From Lamellibrachia columna (lineage: Eukaryota; Annelida; Polychaeta; Sabellida; Siboglinidae): a stretch of 64,000 bases of DNA. The number at the start of each line of letters is the position of its first letter. Position 1 is the stretch's first letter. The position numbers and the translations under genes were made by a program. The stretch spans positions 57,049,010-57,113,009 of the forward strand of contig OY759266.1 of NCBI GenBank assembly GCA_963662155.1. The letters are read 5' to 3'. The notes below the pieces were generated by a model that was not told the DNA's origin, did not search any database, and saw only the letters and a program-made list of their open reading frames with translations. Below, piece by piece: positions 11,376-22,524 of this stretch.

Positions 11376-13635
11376 TTTAAAAACAACAATTGTTACCACA
11401 GTTAGTTAAAGCAAAACAAATAAAAACTAAAAGCATGTTTCTAAAAATTTTGTAAAGTATTTTAGATTTATCAATAAATTTATTCATTTGGTCAATAAAG
11501 TTCAAAATAGCACAAAAAAGAAGTTCAGATAGTCCAAAGCTGTAGGGAATAGAGTTAAACAAACTTTGCATCATGAAAAATTCCTGGTTTCTCATCAGCA
11601 AGCACATTTGAAAATTAGTGCCGCAAAACCTTTTTTTATATTTTATTAAAGCGATTTAGCTAGATCCAAATCGTGCCAAATGAATTTGTTTACGGTTTTG
11701 CGCTTCCTCACCAATGGAAGTACACTTAATTTGTACACTTCTGAAACTGTTGGTGATTGATAATAGCCCCTTTTGACAGTTGCTAACACCTCCATCAGCA
11801 TACTAAAATAAACATCATTCCTCATTTACTTTTACAAAAGTTCTGATGAGAAACCAGGATTTTTTATTTGGCCTTATACTTTCGTAATAAAAAGGGCGGG
11901 AAATAGAGTGTGTAGTGGCACAGTTGACTTTGTCAATGTCTTCAACACATTTCCCATAAAACTATCACTCATCACTCCACAAACAGCACTCCAGGAACAG
12001 ACATGAGTCACTGACTGGGAAAGTAGGTGCTAATCCAGTACTTCCCAGAGTTGTGTTTCTGATAGTTGGGCACAGCTGGTTTATGTGAGAAGTTAGCCAA
12101 GGGGAGAGAGAAGGGGACAAAGTCTATGAGATCTCCCACTGCCATCTGTCAGCACCAATCAGACTACTGGGGGTTACCAGGGGTCACTGATACAGGCTGA
12201 CTTGGGCTGATAACACCCTGGTTACCATGCCTTCATCCAAGTCAGCTAGCTGCAGTCCTTGGGAGGATCTCACTGGGAAGAGTTAATTATAGTAGTCTTG
12301 GTCTAGCACAGCTTCACAGCTAAAACTACATTAAAAACTACTGTACTGTGGTTTATATGCACAGCATAGACTTACACTTTCCAATGGCAACAACATCCAG
12401 TCTGTGATTATTCAACAACATGAAGTATGGCTTTCTCATAGCGCTACTAACTGGTAATGTTGCCACTTCGTTTCACAAATAGTAGTTGTTTATTCATAAT
12501 GTAAGCCTGGTAATGCATTAGCTTATCTCCACAAATGGTGTATGCTTCACTAGTAACATTACATTCTGGTAGTGCAGGCATTAAGCTCTTGATACCGTGT
12601 GTGGCTCACTCGTGAGTCATAACATTGGAGTTTTAGACCTTTTACAGTCAGGTAATGCAGGCATTTATATCCACAAATTGTGTGCCGTTTATTCGTAACT
12701 CTACCATCTGGTAATGACTGATAATAGCTCCATAAATAATTGTACTAGTATAAACACCCTGGGAAGCCGTATGGGCCACCAGGTCGGAAGAGGATATGTA
12801 GGTATGGTAAGATAAACACCCAAATGAATGGTACCATAAATATTATGAAGCAAAACAGGCCACAAGCTACCGTCTTTCAGAGATCTATGTTTGTAAACAA
12901 ACAGCCCTGCAGTGTTTGTTCCATGACGTCTTCAAGAGTGGAGGAGACACAGCCTTCGCTAGGACATTCATTGATTCAACAAGATACATCCATACAGATG
13001 AATCACATGTACTGGGGAACCAGAATCACAAAAGAAGGTTCACAATTGACATGGCTACAGTTCAATGTTGATCAAGTTGTATCTGTGTCCTACCTGTGTC
13101 CTACCTGTGTTCTGGTGGTAGTTATTCTAGACGGGTTGTGCCAGGACAAAGCCCTGGCACATACCTGTTAAGACATGACTTACTCTTACAATACTCTCTC
13201 ACTGAACCAATCATTGACAACACTGCATATCATTGCCAGACACTGTGCACTCATGCACGTAAATGTGGGTTTAGTGTAATTTATTTTTGCATTGATAAGT
13301 AGTACTATGTGATTGGCACAAATGCTGTAAGCAGATTTAATGCTTGGCTTGATGCCTTTGTAAGGTCAGCAGAGGATTAGGTAAACAAAGTCACTTTATA
13401 GTAGCTACATGATTAATCTGACAATACTGGGGTAGTGGAAATTGTTGAAACTATGTTAACAAAGGAATATAACTCAAATGAAGGAAGTCATAGACAACAT
13501 TTGGACACCAGTTAGTTACAACACTGAGATGCATTGAGAAGGAAAGACAAATGAAAAGAAATAATTTTTTTACAAACTTGTCTCAGACGCTGGAAGGTCT
13601 ACAAAACAATTATGGACCTGAACTAAATTGTGCAT
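11376..13635. other. Intergenic DNA without recognised gene
   Basis: 2.3 kb of non-repetitive sequence. Short open frames such as 12824-13171 on the plus strand show no domain, no homologous motif and no flanking splice structure that I can defend. Confidence 0.4.
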
Positions 13636-13765
13636 GCCTAAAAGCAATAAGTTAAACAAGAAAAACAAGTTAAATATTGTCTTAGAGGATACTGGCCATC
13701 ACGTGTTAGGTGTTACAGAATCATGGACTAGTCAAGACATCAGTTGCTGAACTGGACATTGGGTG
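13636..13765 (+). mobile_element. Probable LINE endonuclease fragment
   Basis: A plus-strand frame contains an NKKNKLNIVL stretch followed by HVLGVTESWTSQDI. This resembles the N-terminal segment of LINE apurinic-like endonucleases (N-x-RS-x-x-NK followed by a TETWL-like motif). Stops follow soon after. This is a weak but specific resemblance. Confidence 0.45.
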
Positions 13766-13769
13766 ATGA

Positions 13770-15053
13770 TCAAAATATTGCATTGTTAGGTCAGGATTGT
13801 TTTCTTGTCACCATTTTCTAGAACCTAGTCCATTGCGTATTTAGTTTAGTGCAATGAGTACATTAAGAGGAACTTATACTAAATTTGAAGAGGCTCAATC
13901 AGATTGCATAAATTGTGGTTAAGAAATAAAGAAGATGATAATATAAAAATTGCATCGAGTTGGTAGGAATCCCTCAAACTGCTAAAACAAATGGAAACAT
14001 TCACCAGACACCACATTACAGACTGACTTGTAAAATATAGCTGACTAAATCCATATCATCTTATGAGTGTGGGTTCTTAAAAGTGACGTCTTGTCCAACA
14101 CTTGTGTTTTAATGAAATCACAAAGTGGTTGGATGAAGGGTTATAACAGAGATAAAAAAATTATTGAAAAAATAGCTGCAGCACTTGGCCACTACTGTAC
14201 ATATATCCTGACCACAACCACGACATGCCAATGTGTACATGGACTTGACCATACATTATTTTGAAGATATCAAAAAGAAAGTGACTGGCTTAAGACAAGA
14301 TATCTACAGAATTAAAATATTACATATGCACCAAGTCACATTGTACATGTTCATGTCAGTGTTGTTCATACAACAGTATCGCTTGTTTTATTAATGCACT
14401 GTATAATCTAACAGATTCACATGCATACTTACTTACTGAGTAAGGTCGGAAATACTTTGATTAAACCTTGTTATTGATTGAGTGATTCATACTGGAAAAT
14501 GTCATGTTCTATAATTCACAACAACACTTTAATTATTAATTTTTACCTTATCTACAGTGAGCTTAATTAAACCTGTTTAAAGATTAATTAGCAAGCCAAA
14601 CGCAACATCTACTAGTACACATGTCAATGTCAAGTTGATATTCAGGGATGTACAGATTTGTGTGGCTGATCCCTCATATCAATTTGTCTAAAAAATTAAA
14701 GAAAATAACTAATTGATGAGCAAAATATTTCATCTAAGTTTTAGTTAAGTACCTGTATTGTAGTAGTATTTATTTCCCCTAACATTTATTAATTTAAAGA
14801 TTATCTTGATATGCACTTATTACACTTAAGTGTCAGTTATTATGGGATGAGCTCAATACATATTGAATCAATGTAACACATTGCACAACATTTGATTATA
14901 TGACTGGTGAATGGGGAGGGACGTTAGCAATTGTTTTATATGTAGCGGTATATATTATTATCAATGTATTCCCCCCAAAAAAAAATGGTGCATTTGACTT
15001 TGAGCACAGGCAGGCAGTTTTGCAATATGATGGCTGAAGTGCCACTTAGCAAA
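13770..15053. other. Intergenic DNA
   Basis: AT-rich sequence. Part may be decayed LINE downstream of the endonuclease-like fragment, but no further motif is secure. Confidence 0.35.
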
Positions 15054-15188
15054 TGTGATGGGATGGACATGTAGAGGTGGAGGGGATCTGAGGTTAAATG
15101 TGATGGGGTGGACATGTAGAGGTGGAGGGGATCTGAGGTTAAATGTGATGGGGTGGACATGTAGAGGTGGAGGGGATCTGAGGTTAAA
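15054..15188. repeat. 45-bp tandem repeat, 3 copies
   Basis: Three near-identical units containing GTGATGGGGTGGACATGTAG and AGGTGGAGGGGATCTGAGG. Confidence 0.9.
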
Positions 15189-15189
15189 T

Positions 15190-16439
15190 GGACATTGATT
15201 TTGTTTTCAGATCATCCCTAAACAATGATACCTTACAGCTGATAGTGTTTGTTCACACAATTGTGAGACTTTAGTCAGTCTCACAAGTTTTTGCTCAGTC
15301 ATTCTACCTGCAACCGGATGTATGGCTTTAACTCTTAGTATTATGTCTGATAATTCCTGGCAATTACAACTGAATAAACGAACACTGGCGCAGAGTGCTG
15401 ATGCAACAGATGGCTGCTGGGGGGAGCTGTTGCCACAGCGGAGTGGTATTCATAAAGCTGTCATCACATCATCTACCTAAGGTTTTTTTAACAATTAAAT
15501 TGACAATGAAGTGTACAGAAGCTTGGCAGGGGCTGTTAATAAAATATAGTGAACAGGACAGACTTTGCGACCTTGGCCTGGGGCTTATGGTGTCCATCAG
15601 GACTAATAATGCTGAGTGTGACTCCAATAAAATTCAGTATTGTGCATCCTCGTATGGTCACACAGAAGTTTTTGCCTACACCAACTCCAGACAGTATTTG
15701 TATTTTGATTTCTGAATCACTAGCTACACCAACGCCAAGCTGTCATTTGAGGGAATTTTAGTTTTTATCAAATAACATAGTTTCACAACATACTTACACA
15801 TGAGTTGTAGTCTGTTGTGTGTTCAAAGTGTCACTTGGGATATGACATCATACTAATACATGACAAGACACTAAAGTCTTGTGCATTTAAAAAATCAAAA
15901 TAGTGTTTATTTGGAACAAGCATGGCATTTTGTATTCCACTTTTTTTATGAGACTGTGACATTAAAAGTGCTCCTCAATTTGCTTTTTTCTCATCTCATT
16001 TCAAATAAAATTTGTGAAAAATCAAACATACCTAGTATCCACTTTGACAGTCTAGCTCACGTGTGCAACATTTTATTTAGTTTTGGTGAAATCATCAAAC
16101 TATTCAATTATTTGATGTTAGGCCTAACATCAACCTCTACACATGTTTCACTATTTAAGTTGTTGATTCTCTTGCTCTCACAAAAGACACACGAACTGAA
16201 TTTTGAAGTTGCCAGATCTAACAACTAAACTCAATTAATTTTACTACTTGACCAAAAGTATGCACTTTTTTTATTAAATTAACTATGAATATTAGTTTTT
16301 ATTAAACTATCCACACATTACATATCCAGACATCAATGAATCACATTTGTGATGGGCTAAATCAGTAGAGGATGGCATTTTAAACTGAGACCTGGACTCA
16401 TCTGTGGCCATACCCCACTGCCAAGATTTAACAAGATTT
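15190..16439. other. Intergenic DNA
   Basis: No recognisable gene or repeat in this stretch. Confidence 0.4.
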
Positions 16440-16650
16440 AACAAGATTTGCCATCCAAGCCAAAGGCCCAGATGGCAAGTGGACAAGGAAGCCATTGGCT
16501 TATCGAGAGTCCAACAATGTTCATCTACTTATAACCCGCCCTCCTGAGATATGTGTCAACCTTGTTTTTAAACATATTCACGCTGCTAGCAGTTACACAA
16601 TCTGTAGACAATTTGTTCCATTCATGGAAGATGTAGCAACAAGGCTGACC
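16440..16650 (-). mobile_element. LINE 3' end, inverted copy of the 10.5-kb family
   Basis: The segment including GGCTTATCGAGAGTCCAAC and ACGCTGCTAGCAGTTACACA is the reverse complement of the 3' part of the LINE tail at 10486-10830. Only the last codons and UTR remain. Confidence 0.7.
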
Positions 16651-16710
16651 CATGGGTTATTACATTTTTACAAGGCCCAAGACCCACCTCTGTGAGACTA
16701 CAGCAGTACT

Positions 16711-17234
16711 AAAGGCTGGCGCACAGAGAGCTATCAGCTGAGCAAACAGTCACGCATGGCTGTTGGCTCAGCTGATAGCTCTTGGCACGTTTCACTGCAC
16801 ACGGTGAGTAAAATGCTGAGCTAACCACTACATATCAAGTCATGTGACTACGTTTTAATCACGTGATTTGCGAAATAGTAAAAATGGCATGTTCGGATGA
16901 TGAGACAGATCTTCTGTACCTTTTGTTGCTACAACATCGTCGTCTGAGGGCGGCATGCTGAACGACGAATTTTAATAACCAATTTCGCTGGTAGTCGCCA
17001 TTTCTGAAATGATGCAAACTATACGGATTTTCATTGGCCAGTTGATTTTTACAGCTCAGCATGTAGCTTACGCGCCCCGCAGACGGTGAGACTTTGGATT
17101 CGCGAGGCGAAAAATATTAAATACGATAGATATTTTGCTCACGATAAACGCAGCGCACACGAGAGCTATCAGCTGAGCTGACAGCCATGCGTGGCTGTTG
17201 GCTCAGCAGATAGCTCTCCTCTGCGCTGGCCTTT
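16711..17234. mobile_element. Non-autonomous PIF/Harbinger-like transposon with compound TIRs
   Basis: Ends match as inverted repeats: left AAAGGCTGGCGCACAGAGAG, right (reverse complement) AAAGGCCAGCGCAGAGGAGA. Each end is itself a stem built from GAGCTATCAGCTGAGC and its complement around a (T)CACGCATGGCTG core. Inside, a plus-strand mini-ORF starting at 16884 (MACSDDETDLLYLLLLQHRR, stop soon after) resembles the acidic-then-leucine N-terminus of Harbinger-type proteins. No transposase domain remains. The superfamily is inferred from that N-terminus and the GGC-type TIRs. Confidence 0.6.
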
Positions 17235-17239
17235 AGCTT

Positions 17240-18732
17240 AAGTCCAGGAAACATGACCTTACATGAAACTTGCCCACTGCAGCCATACATCACTGCTACT
17301 GCTGCCATCAAATAAAGATTGAGGCCAAGTAAAAATACATCCACACAACTCATAATAACAGAGTGATTTGCCCAAAGTGAAATAAATGTGCCACTAGTGG
17401 CAACAGCTATATAATCATAAACATAGACCGGAATCAGATAACTGTATTGCCAGTAGGTGACTGGCAATGTTCATAGCTGCCTACATATTTTCATGGTATT
17501 ACCCACATGTGCCATGTTATTAAAAAATATAGGCACATTATTTGTGTAACTTGTGAGATACAAAATACATATCACATCTGTCATATCATACATATGTAAA
17601 TATGTTTAATTGATGACAGTCCATGTGACTAGTGCGAAATAGTCAATGTTAGTCATGTCAGTGGCACTGCCTGGTAGAATAAACATATGTCTGAGAGAGA
17701 AGAGGATAAAGTGGTTGAGACTAGTCTTCTCTCAGGCCATCAGGTGAAACTGCTTCCTAAACAGGCGCATTTTCACCTGGTATATACCACCACAGTCATT
17801 CAGGCTGATCGAGCAGTGCAGTGGAGGGAAGGCTCCAGGGAAGGTGAAGCGGATTCTCCATTGTGGGATGCTGCCCAAGCAAATGATTATTAGCTCAGCA
17901 GAAGCAGTATAAACCGGTTACTCCAGAAGCACCCATCCTGTTTGACAGGACTAGTGAGAAAAAGGTTTAATTTCTAATCCTGCTATGTATACTAATATTA
18001 TACAGTTGATATATGTACTCACAATCAACTGGATGCTGGAGTACTGTTTCCAGCTGTTTATTACATTGGAACAAAATATTGATATTCCACAAAACACTGA
18101 CAAATTCCAGAAGAAATAGGAGTTAAAGAAAAGTTTATTATCACATGTGTGAGATGAAAGGCAAGACCCACAGTAAGGCCTCTTTGTAAATTGCAAACAA
18201 ACAAAAAACTAGCTTAATACCTATGAAATGGAACTTAGTTATTAATTTTAGCATGCATCATAACTTATTATGATAGCTAATGACTGCATACTTTAGTCTT
18301 TAGTTATTATGATAAATTATGAACACTGATCTATTTTGTGTGACATTTATGACATTATTATGGACGATAGTAATGACGTTTTAAATAATGACATGGACCT
18401 TTTATTTATTTTAAAATGTTTACCTTATTTTAAACTTTTTTAAACATTGTTAGTGCTTTTGACATGACCTGAGTTTTTATCGGGATACATGGCACATTAC
18501 AAATGTCTGATTTATTATTACTATTTATTTATTATGAATAGTTCTAAACATTTACTGACTAGCTAGACTCTCAAGTGATTGATCAATGCAATCAGGAGTA
18601 ATTTGACATTTTCTTGAAAAAAGTTCAAACTTATTCAAAGTCGTTCATTTTGTTGTTGGTACAGAGACATCATAAAGATAAACTGACACATGAAAATAAT
18701 TTAATAACATTCTATGCCTATTTTTGCCTATT
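17240..18732. other. Intergenic DNA
   Basis: No supported gene. The plus-strand frame at 17687-17893 has no recognisable domain. Confidence 0.4.
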
Positions 18733-18799
18733 TTGATAATTTGCAGAACCATTTAGTCATCAATGACATTGATGACTAAATGGTTCTGCAAATTATCAA
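18733..18799. repeat. Perfect 67-bp palindrome (33-bp arms, 1-nt centre)
   Basis: TTGATAATTTGCAGAACCAT and the rest of the left arm through 18765 are exactly complementary to 18767-18799. The single spacer base is A at 18766. It could form a near-perfect hairpin or cruciform. Confidence 0.95.
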
Positions 18800-19734
18800 T
18801 GTGACATGACAATGTTAGCTGCCTGTGGCTGTGCATGTACTAGTAGTAGTAGTACTGATCATGTAGTTTGATAATAACTGTGCATAGCAGGCACAATTAC
18901 AAAATTCACGCCAAGGGAGTACGGGGAATCCCCTGCAAGCAATGCCAATGGCTTTGTCTTTGTTGTGGCTTGTACAGGCCTGTTGATATGACGCTAGTCG
19001 CTAACACTGTCACTGTGACACTGACAGCGTTAGCGCTCGATTAAAAGCAAACCGTTGATTTGTCTTGGTACTCAGTAAACATACTATTAGATACACGCCA
19101 TTTGGCATACACATGTACTACTTCCACTGGCACTATTGCATAGAGCAGCTACTCGGCTCATGAATCAGATACGCTCTGTTATCTTTTACGGGCTAGCTGT
19201 CAGTGTCAGTCAAAATAACACGCGTCTCTCTCGGCGGTAGCAGTAACAAGCACGAATGAAAGGCGCTCAAAAAGCCAGCAATGTTTCCAGCTACAAAGGC
19301 ACTTAATCCAGTGGAATGATTCTACGTGGTTTTTTTATGATTTACGATTATTTTACTCACCGAAATGTTTGTCAGCCCCGTGGAATGTTACACGAAAACG
19401 GGAGCTACTTCCAAACGCAAACACCTGCCACCATCCGCCATTTGTTATGATTGGATGGAACGCGCCCTCTTTCGGACACGTTGGCAAGTCGTGGTGCCAT
19501 CTAGAGGGCAACCTGTCACCAGGTGACGTCATGCAACTGTCTGCAACGACGCGCCGTTGGTGAATCCCTTGCGAGTTGAGAGTAGCTTGGTCTTCTTGAT
19601 CTCAATATTTAAGCTGCATATTCCAAACAGGGACCACGCGCATATGGAGGAAGCAGCTACGCATTTAAGGCAGAACATCTAGCCTACTCCGAAAGGTGGT
19701 AATTACTTAGATTACTTAAATAGACTTTAACACA
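18800..19734. other. Intergenic DNA
   Basis: No gene supported. A (TAG)n-like run occurs near 18840. Confidence 0.35.
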
Positions 19735-20640
19735 TGCAAATGCAACGTCATTCGGATCATGCCCAACTAACGAAGAGAAACCCTACCATCCAGTTACTAT
19801 CTCCACGGTCAAACACTGAAAACGACAAGCACCAGCAAATACTTGGGCATCAACATCAGCAGTGATCTTTCCTGGTCCACCCATGTAGAGGATGTAGCAG
19901 CAAGAGGAAACCAGTAGGATTCCTGCGAAGAAACATCAGAGAGTACCCGTAAAGTCAAGTCAGCGACCTACGCCACAATGGTACGCCCCATATTGGAGTA
20001 CGCCTCAGCTGTCTGGGATCCGCACAAGCAAAAGGACGCCCAACTCCACGAAAAGTCCAACGCCGAGCAACCAGTTACGTGAACAACAACTACATGAACA
20101 GATCACCCGACAGCGTAACATCTATAGGGGTCTACTGGAACATCTATCTGACATGGACAAGTGTGAAACATCAAAGACGACAGATCCGCCTGGGGATGCT
20201 CTACAAAATCAACAAAGGCATTGTAGACATCAACCCAGAAAGTTTCGTCCACCACTCTGACCCAAGGACCAGAGGAGCAAAACGCCTGCACCAGGAACAT
20301 ATCCAACACCCTGCCCTCTTTCACTCTTTCTTCCCCCGTACAGTGTCTGAGTGGAACCACCTCCCAACCTCTATCTCCTCAGCCCCTTCACTGTAGTCCT
20401 TCCAGAGTCGACTAGGCCGCAGTGTCCACAATCTGCAGCCAGACCTCACTACTCCATACATAACTTCAGATATTGTATATAGTTTTTAATTTTAACACCA
20501 ATACCTATAGTTGCCCCAATAGTGGTCAACGTCTTTTAAATTGAACCCGAGGCTCAGACCGGAGCTACCAGTGGACACACACACACGCCGCAGGACTTAC
20601 GGCGCTCTTAAGGAGTCACGTCCTTGACAGGAAGAAGAAG
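19735..20640 (+). mobile_element. 5'-truncated LINE (3' part of reverse-transcriptase ORF, tail)
   Basis: Plus-strand frames, shifted several times, encode TSKYLGINISSDLSWSTHV, then MVRPILEYASAVWDPH, then RRQIRLGMLYKINKGIVDI and FPRTVSEWNHLP. This is the thumb and C-terminal region of Jockey/CR1-type RT proteins. The copy ends in an A/G-rich GACAGGAAGAAGAAGA tail. Frameshifts and stops show it is dead. Confidence 0.85.
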
Positions 20641-20737
20641 ATCCGTTTGCTCGCTGGGAGCATATGCCATCCACAAAAGCTCTAGGCCTATCTCCACTGG
20701 CACTGTGACTGTGTCCTGTTCTGTGCCATCGTTATTT

Positions 20738-21031
20738 TCATTCTAGGTGTAGCCAATTTTCAGTTCGGTTTCCATGTCTCGACACTGTGCCTCCTATCGT
20801 GCTGATTTTACTTCCCAAGTACGTGATACAAACCGTTTCTTCCAGTGATACCCCTCCTAAAGTGACCGGGTTGCTCTTCGTGTTGACTTTGTCTAGCTTC
20901 TGTTGATGTCGAGTTCTGTCTGACACTGTATTCATAAGCTCAGTTTTGTCTTGTATCTTGTTATGACTTTGTGATAGAAGAACCAGGTGGTCGGCAAAAT
21001 CAAAATCGTTCAACTGGCTCCAAAGGGTCAA
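20738..21031 (-). mobile_element. RTE-like reverse-transcriptase fragment
   Basis: The minus-strand frame has DFDFADHLVLLSQSHNKIQD, corresponding to the RT DxFADD-LLS motif with the second D replaced by H. It is followed by a CITYLGSKISTIGGT segment typical of RTE/BovB-type ORFs. It is only about 97 codons long and unrelated to the neighbouring plus-strand LINE. Confidence 0.7.
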
Positions 21032-21872
21032 ATGGACACCATTTCCGTCTATGCATTTGAATTACCTCGCTGGGAGGTATGTCACCCTTCTCCTCTTTGA
21101 TAGGCTTGTCTGTCTGCTTGTGTTTTTCCGCTGGCTTTCTTGTTGCTACATTTGCTTCATGTTTCAGTGAGCTACATCATTCTCTGCTTCCTTGACAAGA
21201 CTGTCGGTGTAAGCTTCCTTATCTGTTTTTACACTTTTCTTGACTGCTCTCTTTGCCTCTGCACCAGGGAGACCGGGGCACCATGCCCAGTGGGGCACTA
21301 TACTCATCGGGTGTCATTTGTTCAATTTACCGTAGCTGAAGCGCATAAAGCGATATTGTAGTCTGCATGACACAGCGTACATTGCCAGTAAGTTTGAGCG
21401 AGTTGACGTTATTTTGCTTAAAGTTATCGAGTGGAATAGTTTTAGAGCAGCGAATGTAATTCCGACGGCTGATAGTTCATATTGCAGCACTGCATACATT
21501 TGTAAACATGAAGCTTATTGCTATAAGTTGTTAATAATTAGCTTATCTGAGTTTTGTGGGTGATAATAAGTGGTGAAAGCTGTATATTAACCAGAGTATA
21601 TAACGATAGGGATAGGTGCTTGGGGCACCACGCTCCTACCACGCTTGGGGCACCATGCTCAGTGTGCATCGTGCCCCAATCGCTATGGTCATGGTAAATG
21701 AAGCTTGATTCTACTAATGCACTAAACGTTTAACTTAACTTGTAAACGTAGTCATTACAAGTAGGCCCTATATTAAATATGTGTACATATTACACTACCA
21801 TACCTTGGTGATTTGACTGAACGTTTTATTATGTTTCGTTTCAAACAAAGCGTGTACAGGCATTGAGACACA

Positions 21873-22443
21873 ATGCGAACGTACAAACGTAAAACTCACA
21901 GCGGTGACTCACCAGATGAGGTTATGCTGGGTGCAATGAACCAGGTTGATGGGAGATCCGTTTATCGCGTTGCTCTGAAATTAGATCTGCCGTACTTTAG
22001 CAAAATACGTCAATATGCGTTTAGAGGGTCAAGCTATATTTGAATTGAAGACCAACTTTTCGCATAGGCTGGTGTCCAACAAAAACAATGAACTTTCCGA
22101 ATATTTAAAGACATATTCAAGACTGTTCAACGGCCTGTCTACAAAGCCAACCAAGAAACTGGCCTATGAACTTTCGCTGCAGAACGGAACCAATGTGCCG
22201 CCGCCTGGCGTGAGAAAGCAATTGGCTCGATGGTTCCATGAAAAGGAATGAAACGGATAGTCTCCGAAAGCCTGAGGCTACGAGCATTGGACGTGCACTA
22301 GGCTTCAACCGAGTATATATTGGTAGGTTCTTCGCTAATTTGAAGGCTGTCTTGGTCAAACACACATTTGGCCCAGAACAAACCTACAAACTGAATAAAT
22401 CGGGTATCAGCACCGTTCACACTCCAAATGATATGTCAATCAA
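21873..22443 (+). pseudogene. Pogo/Tigger-like transposase relic
   Basis: Successive plus-strand frames give MRTYKRKTHSGDSPDEVMLG (the pogo N-terminal HTH), then GLSTKPTKKLAYELSLQNG, then LRKPEATSIGRALGFNRVYI and FFANLKAVLVKHTFGPEQ. These are hallmark blocks of pogo/Tigger transposases of the Tc1/mariner superfamily. At least two frame changes separate them, and the DDE catalytic part is absent because the sequence turns non-homologous about 80 bp before the 32-bp array. It may be a decayed transposon or a decayed domesticated gene. Confidence 0.75.
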
Positions 22444-22524
22444 CTATAGAGATTATGGTGGAACTTTTTTATTATATCCTATATATTGTTGGCACTAGCG
22501 GAATTTGAAAAAAATACGTGCATG

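Noticed and set aside
17687..17893. 68-codon plus ORF starting MSEREEDKVVE
   Set aside because: No motif, splice structure or homologous neighbour; could be chance.
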